Below, piece after piece: positions 11,202 to 21,837 of a stretch of DNA of 64,000 nt. This stretch comes from Closterium sp. NIES-65 (taxonomy: Eukaryota; Streptophyta; Zygnematophyceae; Desmidiales; Closteriaceae). The notes beneath the pieces are model-generated. The model saw only the letters and a program-made list of their open reading frames with translations. It ran no database searches and was not told where the DNA came from. The stretch is taken from the NCBI GenBank assembly GCA_948144175.1, contig CANXME010002409.1, positions 1,927,001-1,991,000 on the forward strand, in the 5' to 3' direction. How positions within the stretch are numbered: the stretch's first letter is position 1; each line of letters opens with the position of its first letter. Made by a program: the position numbers and the translations under genes.

Positions 11202-11533
11202 AAGGGGGGGAAGGTTGTAACTAGTGGATGGGGATATGGGAGACAGGGAAAGGGGAAAAATGAACGAGGGACATTTTTTTGCAATATGGCAATTTTCAAC
11301 CATGAATGAAAGGAGACCTTTACAGGAGAACCTGTTTTTCGCGTACCCAATTTCGGAAGGGCTTCATCTATGGCGGTGGCGACGAGTGAGTACCGCCCCA
11401 GGTACTTCAACTGCGTTATGGCTCTGCGAGCACTCTTAAGCTCGCTGATAAGAGCGGATTTCGTCACCTCCGCTTCCGCTACGCACACGATGAGAGCGAG
11501 AAGAGCGCAGACTAAGAAGGGCCGGAGCGACAT
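10718..11533 (-). CDS. Secreted FAS1 (fasciclin)-domain protein A
   Basis: Exon 1 is 11533-11332 and exon 2 is 11115-10718, giving 199 aa. Splicing is phase 1 (ACAG|GTTC donor, CTCGCAG acceptor), and the paralogue at 24399-25200 has the same junction. Residues 1-22 form a signal peptide (MSLRPFLVCALLALIVCVAEA). The second exon matches the FAS1 pattern: TILLPSNTAL corresponds to the TVFAPTD-AF box, LINVLDGYFTF to the LLKYHVLPGYYT region, and IVHPGIYKGRFFILHGVDAL to the closing strand with the conserved V-HGVD-L. FAS1 proteins act outside the cell in adhesion and wall organisation. Length fits a single-FAS1 protein. No GPI-anchor signal is visible, since the protein ends shortly after the domain. 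Family call is by motif only and moderately secure. Confidence 0.62.
11164..11200. repeat. G homopolymer tract (37 nt)
   Basis: An uninterrupted G run inside the FAS1-A intron, read as poly-C in the transcript. Its true length is uncertain, because such runs are prone to sequencing and assembly error. Confidence 0.8.
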
Positions 11534-11742
11534 GGCGATGATGGCGAACGGACAGGGGTGAGAGGGAACGCGAGTCTTGGAGGGCTTTTCAGAAGAATGC
11601 GGGTCGTGTGGATACTGACGCTGCGGATGCTACGAGGTTTAGAACCGCTCAACGAGAAGAAAAAGAGACACCAGATTGCTGACTTTCTTTTGAAAAAAAA
11701 AAATCCTTTATACAGGCTCCTTCCTGGCTAATGGGCGTCCGC

Positions 11743-12286
11743 TCAAAAGAAGCACAATACTGGTAAAATTCGCGTGCTTTGGAAGAAAGGGGTTGGACAG
11801 CTAGCTGCGAAGTGAAGCCTCTCGAACAGGACTACGATTACCACCGCATAATGCGGCGCATGCAGTGCTTTATGTTTCCCGAGCCGCATGGCATCCGAAA
11901 AACGTTTACTTTTTTTGTGCCCGCAGGCACCTGATATGACGGACCATTGGATTGAACAGACCACCCAGGAGTCCCTGAAATGGTATTTCTGCTGCACGTA
12001 GAAGAACATGAGTGTGGGAGGGAGTGGATATCGACGCCATTTCTTGGAACCGCTTCACTCGCCACGTCACCACCACATGCTGCCACGCGGAGGGGAGGGT
12101 GGGCACGGCAGGGAGAGTGGAGGGAGGGGAGAGGGGAGGGGAGGAAGGGGGAGGGGTGGGAGGAGAGAGAGGGGGAGGGTAACACCTGGAAAGTTGTGAC
12201 CTGGGATGAGACAGACCGCAGCAGAAGGCTTTGGTTCCCTTCATCTGATCCCCCTGGCGCAACAACAGCAGGCATACGCGTAACAT
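11743..12286 (-). other. Duplicated segment upstream of FAS1-A, possible decayed gene
   Basis: Upstream of FAS1-A the minus strand has open stretches (12275-11838 and 12009-11743) split by a purine-rich tract near 12110-12180. The part encoding HKALHAPHYAVV resembles HSALHASHTVF encoded upstream of FAS1-B near 25560, and the purine-rich tract lies at a matching place there (25640-25735). The two FAS1 genes therefore seem to have been duplicated with their 5' neighbourhood. I do not recognise a protein family in the segment. Confidence 0.4.
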
Positions 12287-13494
12287 GCGCTTGGCGGCCA
12301 GGTGGTCAGCGGAAAGTGCAGTTAGGGCGCGTGTGGTCTTACAAATTTGTGAAAGTTTATGTTTTTAGGTCTAATGTAGCATTTTAACAAAACTCGACTT
12401 TCTTTCCAGCGAAGTTCGAATCTTGGGTCTCCAACACAGACGAGTCACAATCACACACCCAAGGTCGAACACAGAGATTCGACCTTTTAGGGATGGCGGC
12501 GAGCCGCCTGTAGGGGAGTAGGTTACCTGGTACAGCGCGACACGTTAACGTAATGCGCAACGAAACTCAACGACCTTCGCAAAGCGGTCGCGATTCTCGG
12601 ATGGCCTTCGTACGTGCTGAAAACAACACACACACTCGCCTCACGTGCACCCGCACGTTCACTCGTGTGATTCGAGTTGAGTTCACATTTGACATTCGAA
12701 CTTATGTGCCCCAAAATTCTCATGCCTTCGCCAAAGCTTCCTGACGACATTAGCGAAGCTGGTAACCACACAAGGTTCGACCTTTTTCCCGAACTTGAAA
12801 ATAGATCACACGCGCCCTTAAAGTCGTGGCCCAACTATCAACTTCAACTTCGAAGTATTATAGCTTGGAAGAGGTTGACCCAGGCAATTCAAAGCCGATA
12901 AGTTTGTCCTCTTCTGGTTTTCCAGTGTTTTTGTCCAATAGAATTCAAGTTACTCACATGCCATTTTTGTCCTCCTACTGTTCCTAAGAAGTTGCACCCC
13001 GCCTTTAAGGCGGGTCCAGCCGGTGTACGTTTTCAGCCGGTGTACAGTTCATTCTGTGCGGTTAATCATCTTGCGTCACGGTGCAAAACGGTGAACCGCT
13101 GTGCACCAGCTGGTATCGTTTAATACCACGATGGATGATCTATAAAGAAATTGTAAATGTACGCGCTGGACACGCTCTCGGGCTGTACAGATGTTCCAGG
13201 ATAGAGGCTCTCGCTGAGAGAGTCCCTTTTCCCCCCTGAGTAGAATTTTCCGATATCGCCTAGGGTTGGCCCGACCCCTATAGTCCCGTTTTTGGCGGGA
13301 AATTTTGCAGCTTGACCGAATCATTGTAAGAATCAGCTCCGCAGCCAATCAGAGGCTCCAGATCAAACCAGCCCAACATTCAAGGAAAACAATGAAGAAG
13401 GGATCATCGGTTCGATATTTTAGCTTTTTAATTGTAAGTAATTGTTTCTCTTGACCGCGACTAATTCTCAATCCTGTCGTGCTGTCTCCAGCGT
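12287..13494. other. Intergenic, nothing recognised
   Basis: No coding exon or RNA gene is seen. Several short blocks with TTCGA and its complement (for example GGTTCGACCTTTTT near 12773 and GATTCGACCTTTT near 12477) occur but form no clear array. Confidence 0.3.
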
Positions 13495-13499
13495 GATCG

Positions 13500-13756
13500 T
13501 GTCGAAATATATTTGTCATGTTTTATAACTGCTTGTAGTTGTAGTTAGTGTAGTTATTTAAACTGTTGTTGGTGGTGCACCTTATTTGGTTCCTATGCTA
13601 TATGTACTTCGAACCCTATAGTGAAACCATCATTCCCCAACTTTCTCTTCAACTCACTCGATACCTCGCCTAGGGCAAAACCTACTCGACACCTAAGTTC
13701 GGGCCTAGGCTACTAAGCCTAGGCCCTTCCTTTCAACTTACCTTATATTCTTCACA
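13500..13756 (+). repeat. TRIM 5' LTR
   Basis: 257 bp, TG...CA. Contains CCTAGG-rich blocks near its 3' end (GGGCCTAGGC and AAGCCTAGGCCC). Confidence 0.92.
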
Positions 13757-13768
13757 TGGTATCAGAGC
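13757..13768 (+). promoter_or_regulatory. TRIM primer-binding site
   Basis: TGGTATCAGAGC, complementary to the 3' end of initiator methionine tRNA as in most plant Copia elements. Confidence 0.85.
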
Positions 13769-14499
13769 TAATTACGTCCTGGCCTGTGGGCCCGCCCTAC
13801 GCTTCCGCTATGATTTTTCGGTCGCGCGCCTAGGGCGCGTGACGATTTTTACCTTGTCCCGCCCACGGGTGTGTGACTCCTACTCTGCCCGTCGCGCGCC
13901 CCGTGGCACGCGACGGTGCCCTTCAACTGCCCATCGTGCGCCCCGTGGCACACGATGGTGCCCTGCTCGTCGTGCGCCCCTAGGCGCACGATCGGGCCCT
14001 TTCTCTTCTTCTACCCGTCGTGCGCCCCGTGGCACTGGCACGCGACGGGCCTTTCCGCCCCTGCTCTCCCTGAAGCCGCCCCTGGCCCATCTGCACCGAC
14101 ACCTTTTCTCCGCTCTGTGGCTTTCTTCCCGCCCACCCCCTCCTCCTTTGTCTCCCTGCAGCCGTGGGGAGGAGGGTATGGGGGTGGAGGGTGTTGGAGT
14201 GTTGGGTCACCTCTCTCCCTTCCCCTCCTCCTTCTTTCAGTCCCACCGCTGCAGCTGCCGCTGGGGGGGGAGGGTGTGAGGATGTGGGGGAGCAGGGGGA
14301 GTGGTACCGGGGTGGCGGGTGTGAGGCAACATGCAGCCGTCCCTCCACCACTCCTCACTTCCCCCCCTTCTCTGCTGCTCTTGCAGCAGTGTGGGGGAGG
14401 GGAAGGAGGAGGGTGAGGAGATGGAAGGGGTACCTGCTGTTGCTTGCTATTCTTTTGAATGGCGTAACTACATATCTACCTACAAGCATTATGGGGGCG

Positions 14500-14756
14500 T
14501 GTCGAAATATATTTGTCATGTTTTATAACTGCTTGTAGTTGTAGTTAGTGTAGTTATTTAAACTGTTGTTGGTGGTGCACCTTATTTGGTTCCTATGCTA
14601 TATGTACTTCGAACCCTATACTGAAACCATCATTCCCCAACTTTCTCTTCAACTCACTCGATACCTCGCCTAGGGCAAAACCTACTCGACACCTAAGTTC
14701 GGGCCTAGGCTACTAAGCCTAGGCCCTTCCTTTCAACTTACCTTATATTCTTCACA
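14500..14756 (+). repeat. TRIM 3' LTR
   Basis: 257 bp copy of 13500-13756 with a single difference, followed by the GATCG target duplicate. Confidence 0.92.
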
Positions 14757-14761
14757 GATCG

Positions 14762-15404
14762 ACGATGACATCTCATTTATCTCGCTTACAGGGTAGAAAC
14801 GAAATTTGGGTTGCTATTCGACCCTCAAACCATACTTGATTTCTTTTTTACTGTTAGTCATGCGACATTGATCAGCGTGGAAAACCGTGCGACTAGAAGT
14901 TGAAGCAAGCGCGGTCCAAATCTACATAAATGCCAAACTCGAGAAACTAGTAGCGAAACAACCACTCTTTGTCAGATTTATATGACATAGCTGTTGTAGG
15001 CTATAGTGGGGTAGCACGTATGGGGTAGAGCTTTCTAGGGTTTGTACTTGTACCCAACTTTCCCTTAGTCATTTCATTCTCGTTTCAGTTTTCTCACTCT
15101 TCATGCAATTTTTCTGAACGGGACTATATGTATCGTGTTTTGCCTGGGGTTTGAAGGGTTTGCCACATAGTCCGCGCGCGGCGATGTTGATCCGTCGGAC
15201 TATAAACGAGAACATCTGTAAATTTTGTTTCTTCACATTCAAGACGCATTCCGAGTTGTTACGAACAGCCAATTTTGTAACAAGCTACCACGTTGCAAAA
15301 CTGCAAAACAGTGATGTTGTTCTGCGGACGTCAAATTGCAAGAAACTGGGTCCGCAGAATCTTCCCCGATAAGTGGGCTTCTGCCTATCAACATTTGGTG
15401 ATAA
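14762..15404. other. Intergenic between TRIM and Copia-1
   Basis: No gene is recognised. The DNA just left of Copia-1 (15260-15404) continues to the right of the element at 22711, so this was one locus before insertion. Confidence 0.3.
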
Positions 15405-15409
15405 GCGCG

Positions 15410-15518
15410 TGTCAGAATGAGGAATGATGATCCATTGATGTTGGTTGGGGTACATATAACAAACCCTAACTTCTGTACCCCCTAAGACAAACCTCACTAC
15501 AGGCTACAACATTTGACA
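15410..15518 (-). repeat. Copia-1 3' LTR
   Basis: 109 bp, identical to 22597-22705. Related by eye to the 109-bp Copia-3 LTRs. Confidence 0.95.
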
Positions 15519-15720
15519 CACCCCCATAGCCTAAGTGAGGGGTGTCTAGCAAAATAAAAAGAGTACGGTCACAAGACCAGTCCAAAAGAAAACAAAGCTC
15601 AGGGTGGATCACAACGTCACCACACTCTCTGAGCACAAGCAACAGTGGCCACAAGGCCAGTCCAAGAGATCACAAGTATATATAGCAAGAGTACAGACGA
15701 AGCAGGCAATAAACTCAAGC

Positions 15721-18700
15721 CTACACATGACTAGAACCTGTGTCAACAAGGCCTAACTGCACACAACACCTCTGGTGGTCACGAGGCGGAAGCGCCTTGG
15801 TGAAGATGTCTGCAGTGTTGGCCTCGGACTCCACAAACACGAAGCGAGCCTGTCCACGTCTCTGCAACTCTCGCAGAAGAAAGTACCTGACGTGAATGTG
15901 CTTCACTCTGCTCTCCAGTCGCGGCTCACGACAGAGGAGGATCGACGCCTTGTTGTCAGTGAACAAGGTCGGTGCAGAGCTCGGCCGCTCACCAAGGTCG
16001 GCGAGCAAGAAGGTCAACCAACGCAACTCCTGTGCCGCCATGGCACCAGCGTAAATCTCAGCCTCAGCTGTAGAGGTCGAGACAGAAGAGGAGCGCGTGG
16101 AACGCCAGGAAACAGCTCCAGAACCCAGACTGAAACAGTACCCCTGAGTAGACCTGTGAGTCTCAGCGTCGTCAGCATAAGAGGAGTCACAGTGACCAGT
16201 GAGTACGACAGACTGCTGCCCTCCAAGAACTAGCCCCACGCCTGATGTAGTCGCTAGGTACTTCGCCACCCTCACAGCTGCCGTCCAGTGAACAGGACGG
16301 TGTCTCCCTGGCGCAACAAATCGCGCAAGGATGCTGAGAGGGAAGGCGAGGTCCGGGCGAGTACAAGTCATCAGGTACATGAGGCAACCCACAAGCTCTG
16401 TGTAGGGACCACTAGGCTCAAACGGCTCGTCAGGAAAGGGACCAGTGAGTCTGTGGTCAACAGCGAGAGGTGTGCGCTGTACGGTGGAGTGCTGAAGCCC
16501 GAACCGCTGAAGGACCTGCTGCACCATGTGTGACTGTGAGAGTGTAATGGTGCGAGCGGCTCTGTCCCTGGTGATCTGCAGGCCAAGGTAGTGGCGCAGC
16601 TCACCAAGATCAGTGCACGTGTGTCTCTTTTGCAGTTCGGACTTCACGTCTGCCAAAGCAACCCTGTCCGGAGTGGCGAAAACGAGGTCGTCGACGTAAA
16701 CCAGAACAAAGAACGGTGTGGAGCCACGACGAACGAACAGCGACGGGTCGGCAGAAGACGGCTGGAACCCAAGGTCAGAGAGGGTAGAACGCAGAGTGTC
16801 GTGCCACTCACGAGGGGCCTGGCGAAGACCGTAAACAGGTCGCCTCAGCCTCCACTGGGTCCCAGGAGGGAAGGTGCCAGTGAAGGCCGAGGGACGACGC
16901 AACCAGACCTCCTCGTGTAGGCTGCCCTGAAGGAAAGCAGTGGAGAAGTCGAGAGGGTGTAACTCGTAGTCTCTCTGTGCTGCTACGTGTAGTAACACCC
17001 GAAGAGTGGTCATCTTCGGGGTAGGTGCGAAGGTCTGAAAGAAGTCAACTCCCTCGCGCTGACTGAAACCTCTAGCCACGTAGCGCGCCTTGAAGACCGG
17101 GGGAGATCCCGGTGGCCGCTTCACCCTGTAGATCCACATGCCGTCGACTACGTTCGCCCCAGGGGGGGGAACCTCATCGACGTAGGTGCCTGTGGATCTG
17201 TAGGAGGCCATCTCTGCGTCCATGGCAGCTCTCCACTGAGAGGCCCAAGGCCCTGACACTGCCTCAGCGTAAGTGCGAGGAGTCGGAATGTCAAGGGCGT
17301 CGGGGTCACCCTCAGGGGCGAGGAGCATGGCACAGAGATGAGGGGAAGCGGCCGCCAGGAACTCTAGCTCAAACTGCCTGTCCTCTAGGGCGTCACAGCC
17401 AAGGGCAGACACACCCCCGACGGCCAGAGGACTGGTAGGAGGAGCAGCCACAAGCGTGGTGGCGTAGTCAAGGCGGCGGGTAGAGGCAAAGTCAGTAACT
17501 GCGGCAGTAAGAGCGGACACAGAGGACACAGAGGCACGAGGGTGAGTAACAAGAGAGGCGAGAACACGAGAGAGAACAGGACGGTACGTGCGGTAGTAGT
17601 CAGTGACAGGAGTAGGGAGCGACACAGTGAGGGCCGACTCAGGAGGAGACGGAAGCACAGACTGAGACGGAAGAGGTGGACTAGAAAGAAGGAAGGCAGT
17701 ACGAAGGTCAGTGAAGGGAACAGGAGACGAGGGACGAGCACGAGGGGAGCGACGAGTAGCCCAAGAACGAGACGGAGGAGGAGAGGACAAAGGCGGAGAA
17801 CTGGGGAAAACAGCGGGGGAGGAGTCAGGAGGAGGAAACGTGGGACCGTAGACAGGAGGAGAGGCGGAGGAGGGAGGAGAAGGGGAGGGGAGACCAAGGG
17901 TCCGAAGACCCAAGACAGGAGGAGGAAGTGGCTGCTCCTGCTGCTGCTGCGACTGCTGCTGCTGCGGAAGCGGCTGCTGCTGGGACTGCTGCTCCTGCGG
18001 GTCCAGCTGCTGCTGCTGCTGCTGCTGCTCCTGCGGCTCCAGCTGCTGCTGCTGCTCCTCCAGCCGCTGTAACTCCCTCTCCTCTCTCTCCAACGCCAGC
18101 TGCTCGTCACGGGCACGGCGAACACGAGCCTGGTGCCTAGTCGGGTAGGGGTGGGGGGGCGGAGTAGTGTCCGAAGCAGCGGTAGCTCCAGAGTCCACCC
18201 CCGAAGAACCAGGCGCACCACCCCCAGAGGCAGCACTAACACCAGCTCCAGACCCAGGCTCACCAGAACCCGAAGGAGGCGCACTCTCACCCCCAGTGTC
18301 CGCGCGACCAGCACCAGCTCCCGGACGACAAGAGTCCTCTGCACCCACCGGGTCAGCTCCAACTCCAGAACCAGAAACTCCAGCCCCAACTCCAGCTCCA
18401 ACCCCAGCACCCCCAGAACCAGAAACTCCAGTGCCAACTCCAGCTCCAACTCCAGCTCCAACTCCAGCTCCAACTCCACCACCCCCAGAACCAGAAACCG
18501 GTACAGGAACAGGCGCAGCACCAACCTCTCGAGAGCTAGCACCTGCGGCATGCTGCGAGGAGGACTGTGGGGAGGGAGGCTGTACCGGAGAGGCTACCGA
18601 AGGAGGAGGGGTAGCCTGGGACACACCCGACGGGGCTGGACCAGGGGGGGGAGGCTGTACCGGGGGAACAGGAGGGGGAGCGGCAGTCAGGAAGAGGGGG

Positions 18701-21700
18701 GGAGGAGGAACCTGGAGACCTCGACTGGGGTACCTGACGTAGTACGGAGTGGACTCCTCGAAACGGACGTCACGGGAGTCAAAGAACCGGTGAGAGGGAG
18801 GGTGGTAAAAGGTGAAGTCAGAGGAGTCCTCAGGGAAACCAAGGAAGACACAGGGGACGGCACGAGGCGAGAGCTTGTCCGCGGAGGTGTCGCGGAAAAG
18901 AGCCAAGCACCCCCAGACACGAAACCGCGACGCAACACCAGGGGACCCTGTCCAAAGACTGGTCGGTGAAACCTCTGGTCGAGAGACACGTGGCCAGAGG
19001 TTCAGCTGGTGCGCGGCGTACCTGACCGCGTAGGGCCACAGAAAATGGGGGGCACAGGCGTGAGTCAGGGAGGTGCGGGCGATCTCCATCACCAGGCCTA
19101 TGCGGCGCTCAGCAACCCCATTCTGCTGTGGGGACTCTGGAAGTGTCCAGGACTGACGAATGCCCTGCTCGCGACAGAATCCAGCGAGAATGCTGGAGCG
19201 AAACTCACCCCCACGGTCGGAGTGGAGGCAGCTGACACGACGACCACGAGTGTCCTCGGTGGTGAGCAACCATCTGATCAGCGTAGAAGTCACCTCAGAC
19301 TTCTTCGCCAGAGGGAACACTGTGGTGTAGCGGGAGAAGTCGTCAACGACCACCAGAAAGTAGCGCTCACGCTCAGGGCCTAGACGAGGGGCGGGGCCCC
19401 AGACGTCCAAGTGAAGCGTCTCAAAAGGCTCGGTGGCCGGACGAAGGGAGGAGGAGTGAGGGGCGGCGCGCAGCCGACCCTCGACGCAGGGACCACACGG
19501 CGGCGCAAGCGAAGGCGGCAGCGACGGCAAGACACGTGGGAGGCCTAGGACAAGACGCTGACTAGACATAGCGCGCAGACAAGGAAGGGACGGGTGCCCC
19601 ATCCGGTGGTGCCACAGAACGGTGGGGTGGGCAAGCGACCGGCAGGAGCACGACGCAGCGACTGGAGCAGACGTAGGAACCTGACACGACACAGACACCT
19701 GGGGGGACGAAGCAACCTGGTGAGACGCGGGGACCCGAACAGGGGGGGGAACCGGGGGCAGTGGCAGTAGGGGCGGCTGCTGGTGCGACCGCTGGTGCAG
19801 CTGCTGCGGCTGCGGCTGCTGCTGCTGCTGCGGCTGCTGCTGCGGCGCACGCGGGCCAGTGTGAAGAGTGTAGAGACCTGAGCCCGGCTCAGCAGTAAAG
19901 GTAGCAAGAGGCTGGTAAGAGTCTCCGTCAACACACACCGCAGTCTCTCCAGAAGGCTCAAACCACACACCCACGTGCTGACTCACGAGGGGTCGCACGC
20001 CCACCAAGTTCCGGGAGAACGAGGGGACGTGAAACCCAGTGAGAGACCCGGAGGGAGCAGCAGGACACGGTAAAGTGGTAGTGTGACGTGCAGTGACTGG
20101 TCCCGTAGTGGGATCAGCCAAAGCCACAGAAACAGGCGCAGGAAGTGGTGTAAGTGTCGTGCTGTCCCGGAAGAAGCAGTGTGAGGCTCCAGAGTCCAGC
20201 GTGAACGACAGCGAAGCGTCCTCTGAGGTAGTCGCTGGTCTAGAGTCTACACAAGAACCTACACTAGCAACAGGCAACTGAGCAAGACTAGCACCTAAGC
20301 TAACAACACCAGAGTAAACAGAGGCAGAAACACTAGAGTCAACAACACCATGCATAGCATGAGGAGCACCAATCAGATCAACTAACTGCTCAGCAGACAT
20401 GCCCCACAGAGCGGAGCCGTAGCGCTGAACCAGAGGAAGCCAGTCAAGAGCAGGACCGCCAACCCCGTAGGCCAACCGGACCGTGTCAGTGAGCTGAGCA
20501 AAGCACTGACCAGGGGGGTGAAAGCGGCCACAAGGGTGGCCCCGACGAGGACCTGTCAGAACCTGATAGGTGCAGGGAGGGTAAGAAGCACCGCGCTGGG
20601 GCTGACGCAGCCCCGACCCCGGAGCCAGCTGCTGACGCTGCTGCTGCTGAGGCTGGCGGGAGGAAAGGGGCTGCTGCTGCTGCTGAAGGTGCTGCTGACG
20701 CTGAGCCTGGTACCACGCCGCTGCTCCACCTAGCGGGGTCGGCAGTACAGGAGGCGACTGACGAGCTCGGGGGTCGCCGCCACCAGCAGGCGCAGTGGAG
20801 TCACCAGCCGCTGCACGAGGGGTCTCTCCAGACGCTGCACTCCCACCACCGCCAGTCGCAACAGCACCCCCACTACCTCCGCTACCTCCACCTCCACCTC
20901 CACCAGAACTACCTTTCTTGCCCCCCTTGCCGCGGGACCGCGACGCAGTCGTAACAGCAGCCGCAGTCGCGTCAGTAGCGGCAGTGGCGAGAGAGGCAGT
21001 GAAGGTGGGTAACTGCGGGACTGTGCACCCGTGGAAGAGTGGGGGGGACACAGTACCAGAGGCGGCAGCTACCGAGCGAAGGTTGCTCTCGACGTCCTTG
21101 AGTGCAGACTCAAGGACCTCGATAGTCAGCTCACTAGGGTGCTTCAGCAGAAGCGCGTCACGAACGGAGGCTAGGCGGTCAGGGAGGCTAGTGGCGATGA
21201 AATAGACAGTAATCGCCATGGGGGGAGGAAGCAGTGCAAGCTGTGCCTCAGTGCAAGCAGCGCAGTAACTAGCGTCGAGCGAGCGGAGGTGAGCGATCAA
21301 GTCAGCAGAGCGCTCAAACGAGGCAAGATCAGGAAACAGGAACGGGAGGAAAAGACGGCCAAGAGAGACAGTAGCGGGAGTAGAGTAGCGGGCCTTAATC
21401 GCAGTGAGGTACGCAACAGCGGTGCGAACCTGAGTAAAGTGGACCTCCTCTGACTCAGGGAGGAGGCTGCTGAGTGCGATGCAGGCCGCAGCGCCACGCG
21501 ACGTCCAAGCCGTCCGGTCAGCGCGCTGACGGGCAAAGCGAGCCGTAGCAGCGTCGTCAAGGGCATAGCCTAAAGCTGTAGGCTCGGGGGGCTCGGGGAG
21601 GTCACCAGTAGCGTGCGACCAGAGGGTCTCGCCCCCCTGGACCTGACTCTCTAACAGACGGCGAGCGCGAAGAAGCCAGACGGAAAAGTCAAGTGGTCTA

Positions 21701-21738
21701 CCGTCAGCGTCGAAACGAAGAACTCGCGGAGTCGCCAT
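15721..21738 (-). CDS. Copia-1 Gag-Pol polyprotein
   Basis: A single 2,005-residue frame. I place the start at the ATG at 21738 (MATPRVLRF) because Copia-2 and Copia-3 begin the same way; the frame extends 12 codons further up but without an ATG. Order of domains: Gag (about residues 1-230), Gly/Gln-rich linker, a Cys/His cluster (CGRFHPPGQC), protease with LDSGASHCFF near residue 515, GAG-pre-integrase (WHHRMGHP), integrase with D-D-E residues in LDVWGP, HSDRGGEF and GVAERR, a long Pro/Gly/Gln-rich spacer, reverse transcriptase with FKARYVARGFSQ and YVDDLVFA near residue 1680, and RNase H with GHCDSSYADD, TDNKAS and the closing ANTADIFTKALP. All catalytic motifs are present. The 250-300-residue spacer with poly-Q and GVGAGVGA-type repeats is unusual. 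It is encoded as one frame with no stop or frameshift between gag and pol. Confidence 0.95.
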   Translation of the reverse strand: MATPRVLRFDADGRPLDFSVWLLRARRLLESQVQGGETLWSHATGDLPEPPEPTALGYALDDAATARFARQRADRTAWTSRGAAACIALSSLLPESEEVHFTQVRTAVAYLTAIKARYSTPATVSLGRLFLPFLFPDLASFERSADLIAHLRSLDASYCAACTEAQLALLPPPMAITVYFIATSLPDRLASVRDALLLKHPSELTIEVLESALKDVESNLRSVAAASGTVSPPLFHGCTVPQLPTFTASLATAATDATAAAVTTASRSRGKGGKKGSSGGGGGGGSGGSGGAVATGGGGSAASGETPRAAAGDSTAPAGGGDPRARQSPPVLPTPLGGAAAWYQAQRQQHLQQQQQPLSSRQPQQQQRQQLAPGSGLRQPQRGASYPPCTYQVLTGPRRGHPCGRFHPPGQCFAQLTDTVRLAYGVGGPALDWLPLVQRYGSALWGMSAEQLVDLIGAPHAMHGVVDSSVSASVYSGVVSLGASLAQLPVASVGSCVDSRPATTSEDASLSFTLDSGASHCFFRDSTTLTPLPAPVSVALADPTTGPVTARHTTTLPCPAAPSGSLTGFHVPSFSRNLVGVRPLVSQHVGVWFEPSGETAVCVDGDSYQPLATFTAEPGSGLYTLHTGPRAPQQQPQQQQQPQPQQLHQRSHQQPPLLPLPPVPPPVRVPASHQVASSPQVSVSCQVPTSAPVAASCSCRSLAHPTVLWHHRMGHPSLPCLRAMSSQRLVLGLPRVLPSLPPSLAPPCGPCVEGRLRAAPHSSSLRPATEPFETLHLDVWGPAPRLGPERERYFLVVVDDFSRYTTVFPLAKKSEVTSTLIRWLLTTEDTRGRRVSCLHSDRGGEFRSSILAGFCREQGIRQSWTLPESPQQNGVAERRIGLVMEIARTSLTHACAPHFLWPYAVRYAAHQLNLWPRVSRPEVSPTSLWTGSPGVASRFRVWGCLALFRDTSADKLSPRAVPCVFLGFPEDSSDFTFYHPPSHRFFDSRDVRFEESTPYYVRYPSRGLQVPPPPLFLTAAPPPVPPVQPPPPGPAPSGVSQATPPPSVASPVQPPSPQSSSQHAAGASSREVGAAPVPVPVSGSGGGGVGAGVGAGVGAGVGTGVSGSGGAGVGAGVGAGVSGSGVGADPVGAEDSCRPGAGAGRADTGGESAPPSGSGEPGSGAGVSAASGGGAPGSSGVDSGATAASDTTPPPHPYPTRHQARVRRARDEQLALEREERELQRLEEQQQQLEPQEQQQQQQQLDPQEQQSQQQPLPQQQQSQQQQEQPLPPPVLGLRTLGLPSPSPPSSASPPVYGPTFPPPDSSPAVFPSSPPLSSPPPSRSWATRRSPRARPSSPVPFTDLRTAFLLSSPPLPSQSVLPSPPESALTVSLPTPVTDYYRTYRPVLSRVLASLVTHPRASVSSVSALTAAVTDFASTRRLDYATTLVAAPPTSPLAVGGVSALGCDALEDRQFELEFLAAASPHLCAMLLAPEGDPDALDIPTPRTYAEAVSGPWASQWRAAMDAEMASYRSTGTYVDEVPPPGANVVDGMWIYRVKRPPGSPPVFKARYVARGFSQREGVDFFQTFAPTPKMTTLRVLLHVAAQRDYELHPLDFSTAFLQGSLHEEVWLRRPSAFTGTFPPGTQWRLRRPVYGLRQAPREWHDTLRSTLSDLGFQPSSADPSLFVRRGSTPFFVLVYVDDLVFATPDRVALADVKSELQKRHTCTDLGELRHYLGLQITRDRAARTITLSQSHMVQQVLQRFGLQHSTVQRTPLAVDHRLTGPFPDEPFEPSGPYTELVGCLMYLMTCTRPDLAFPLSILARFVAPGRHRPVHWTAAVRVAKYLATTSGVGLVLGGQQSVVLTGHCDSSYADDAETHRSTQGYCFSLGSGAVSWRSTRSSSVSTSTAEAEIYAGAMAAQELRWLTFLLADLGERPSSAPTLFTDNKASILLCREPRLESRVKHIHVRYFLLRELQRRGQARFVFVESEANTADIFTKALPPRDHQRCCVQLGLVDTGSSHV

Positions 21739-21837
21739 AGTGAGAACTAACGCGAACAAACGGGCGAGTAACAACCGGGGAGAAGAGGCAAATTAGGGTT
21801 CAGGTGGGAAGGGGACTCAGTCGCAGCGGAAGAGCGG

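Larger units (their letters stand above)
13500..14756 (+). mobile_element. TRIM: short non-autonomous LTR retrotransposon (1,257 bp)
   Basis: Two 257-bp LTRs (13500-13756 and 14500-14756) differ at one position seen by eye (G at 13621, C at 14621). They begin TG and end CA. The element is flanked by a perfect 5-bp duplication, GATCG, at 13495-13499 and 14757-14761. A primer-binding site, TGGTATCAGAGC, follows the 5' LTR at once and is the methionine-tRNA-type site usual in Copia elements. A short purine run, ATGGGGGCG, precedes the 3' LTR. The 743-bp interior has no gag or pol, only GC-rich stretches with repeats of a CGCGCGCCCCGTGGCACGCG-like block. It must be moved in trans by a Copia-type partner. 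The near-identical LTRs show recent insertion. Confidence 0.92.

Noticed and set aside
13839..14416. Open frames within the TRIM interior
   Set aside because: GC-rich repeat DNA without gag or pol motifs; several overlapping frames are open.
17385..18969. Large plus- and minus-frame shadows over Copia-1
   Set aside because: They overlap the polyprotein's repetitive Gln/Pro/Gly spacer in other frames and carry no domain.
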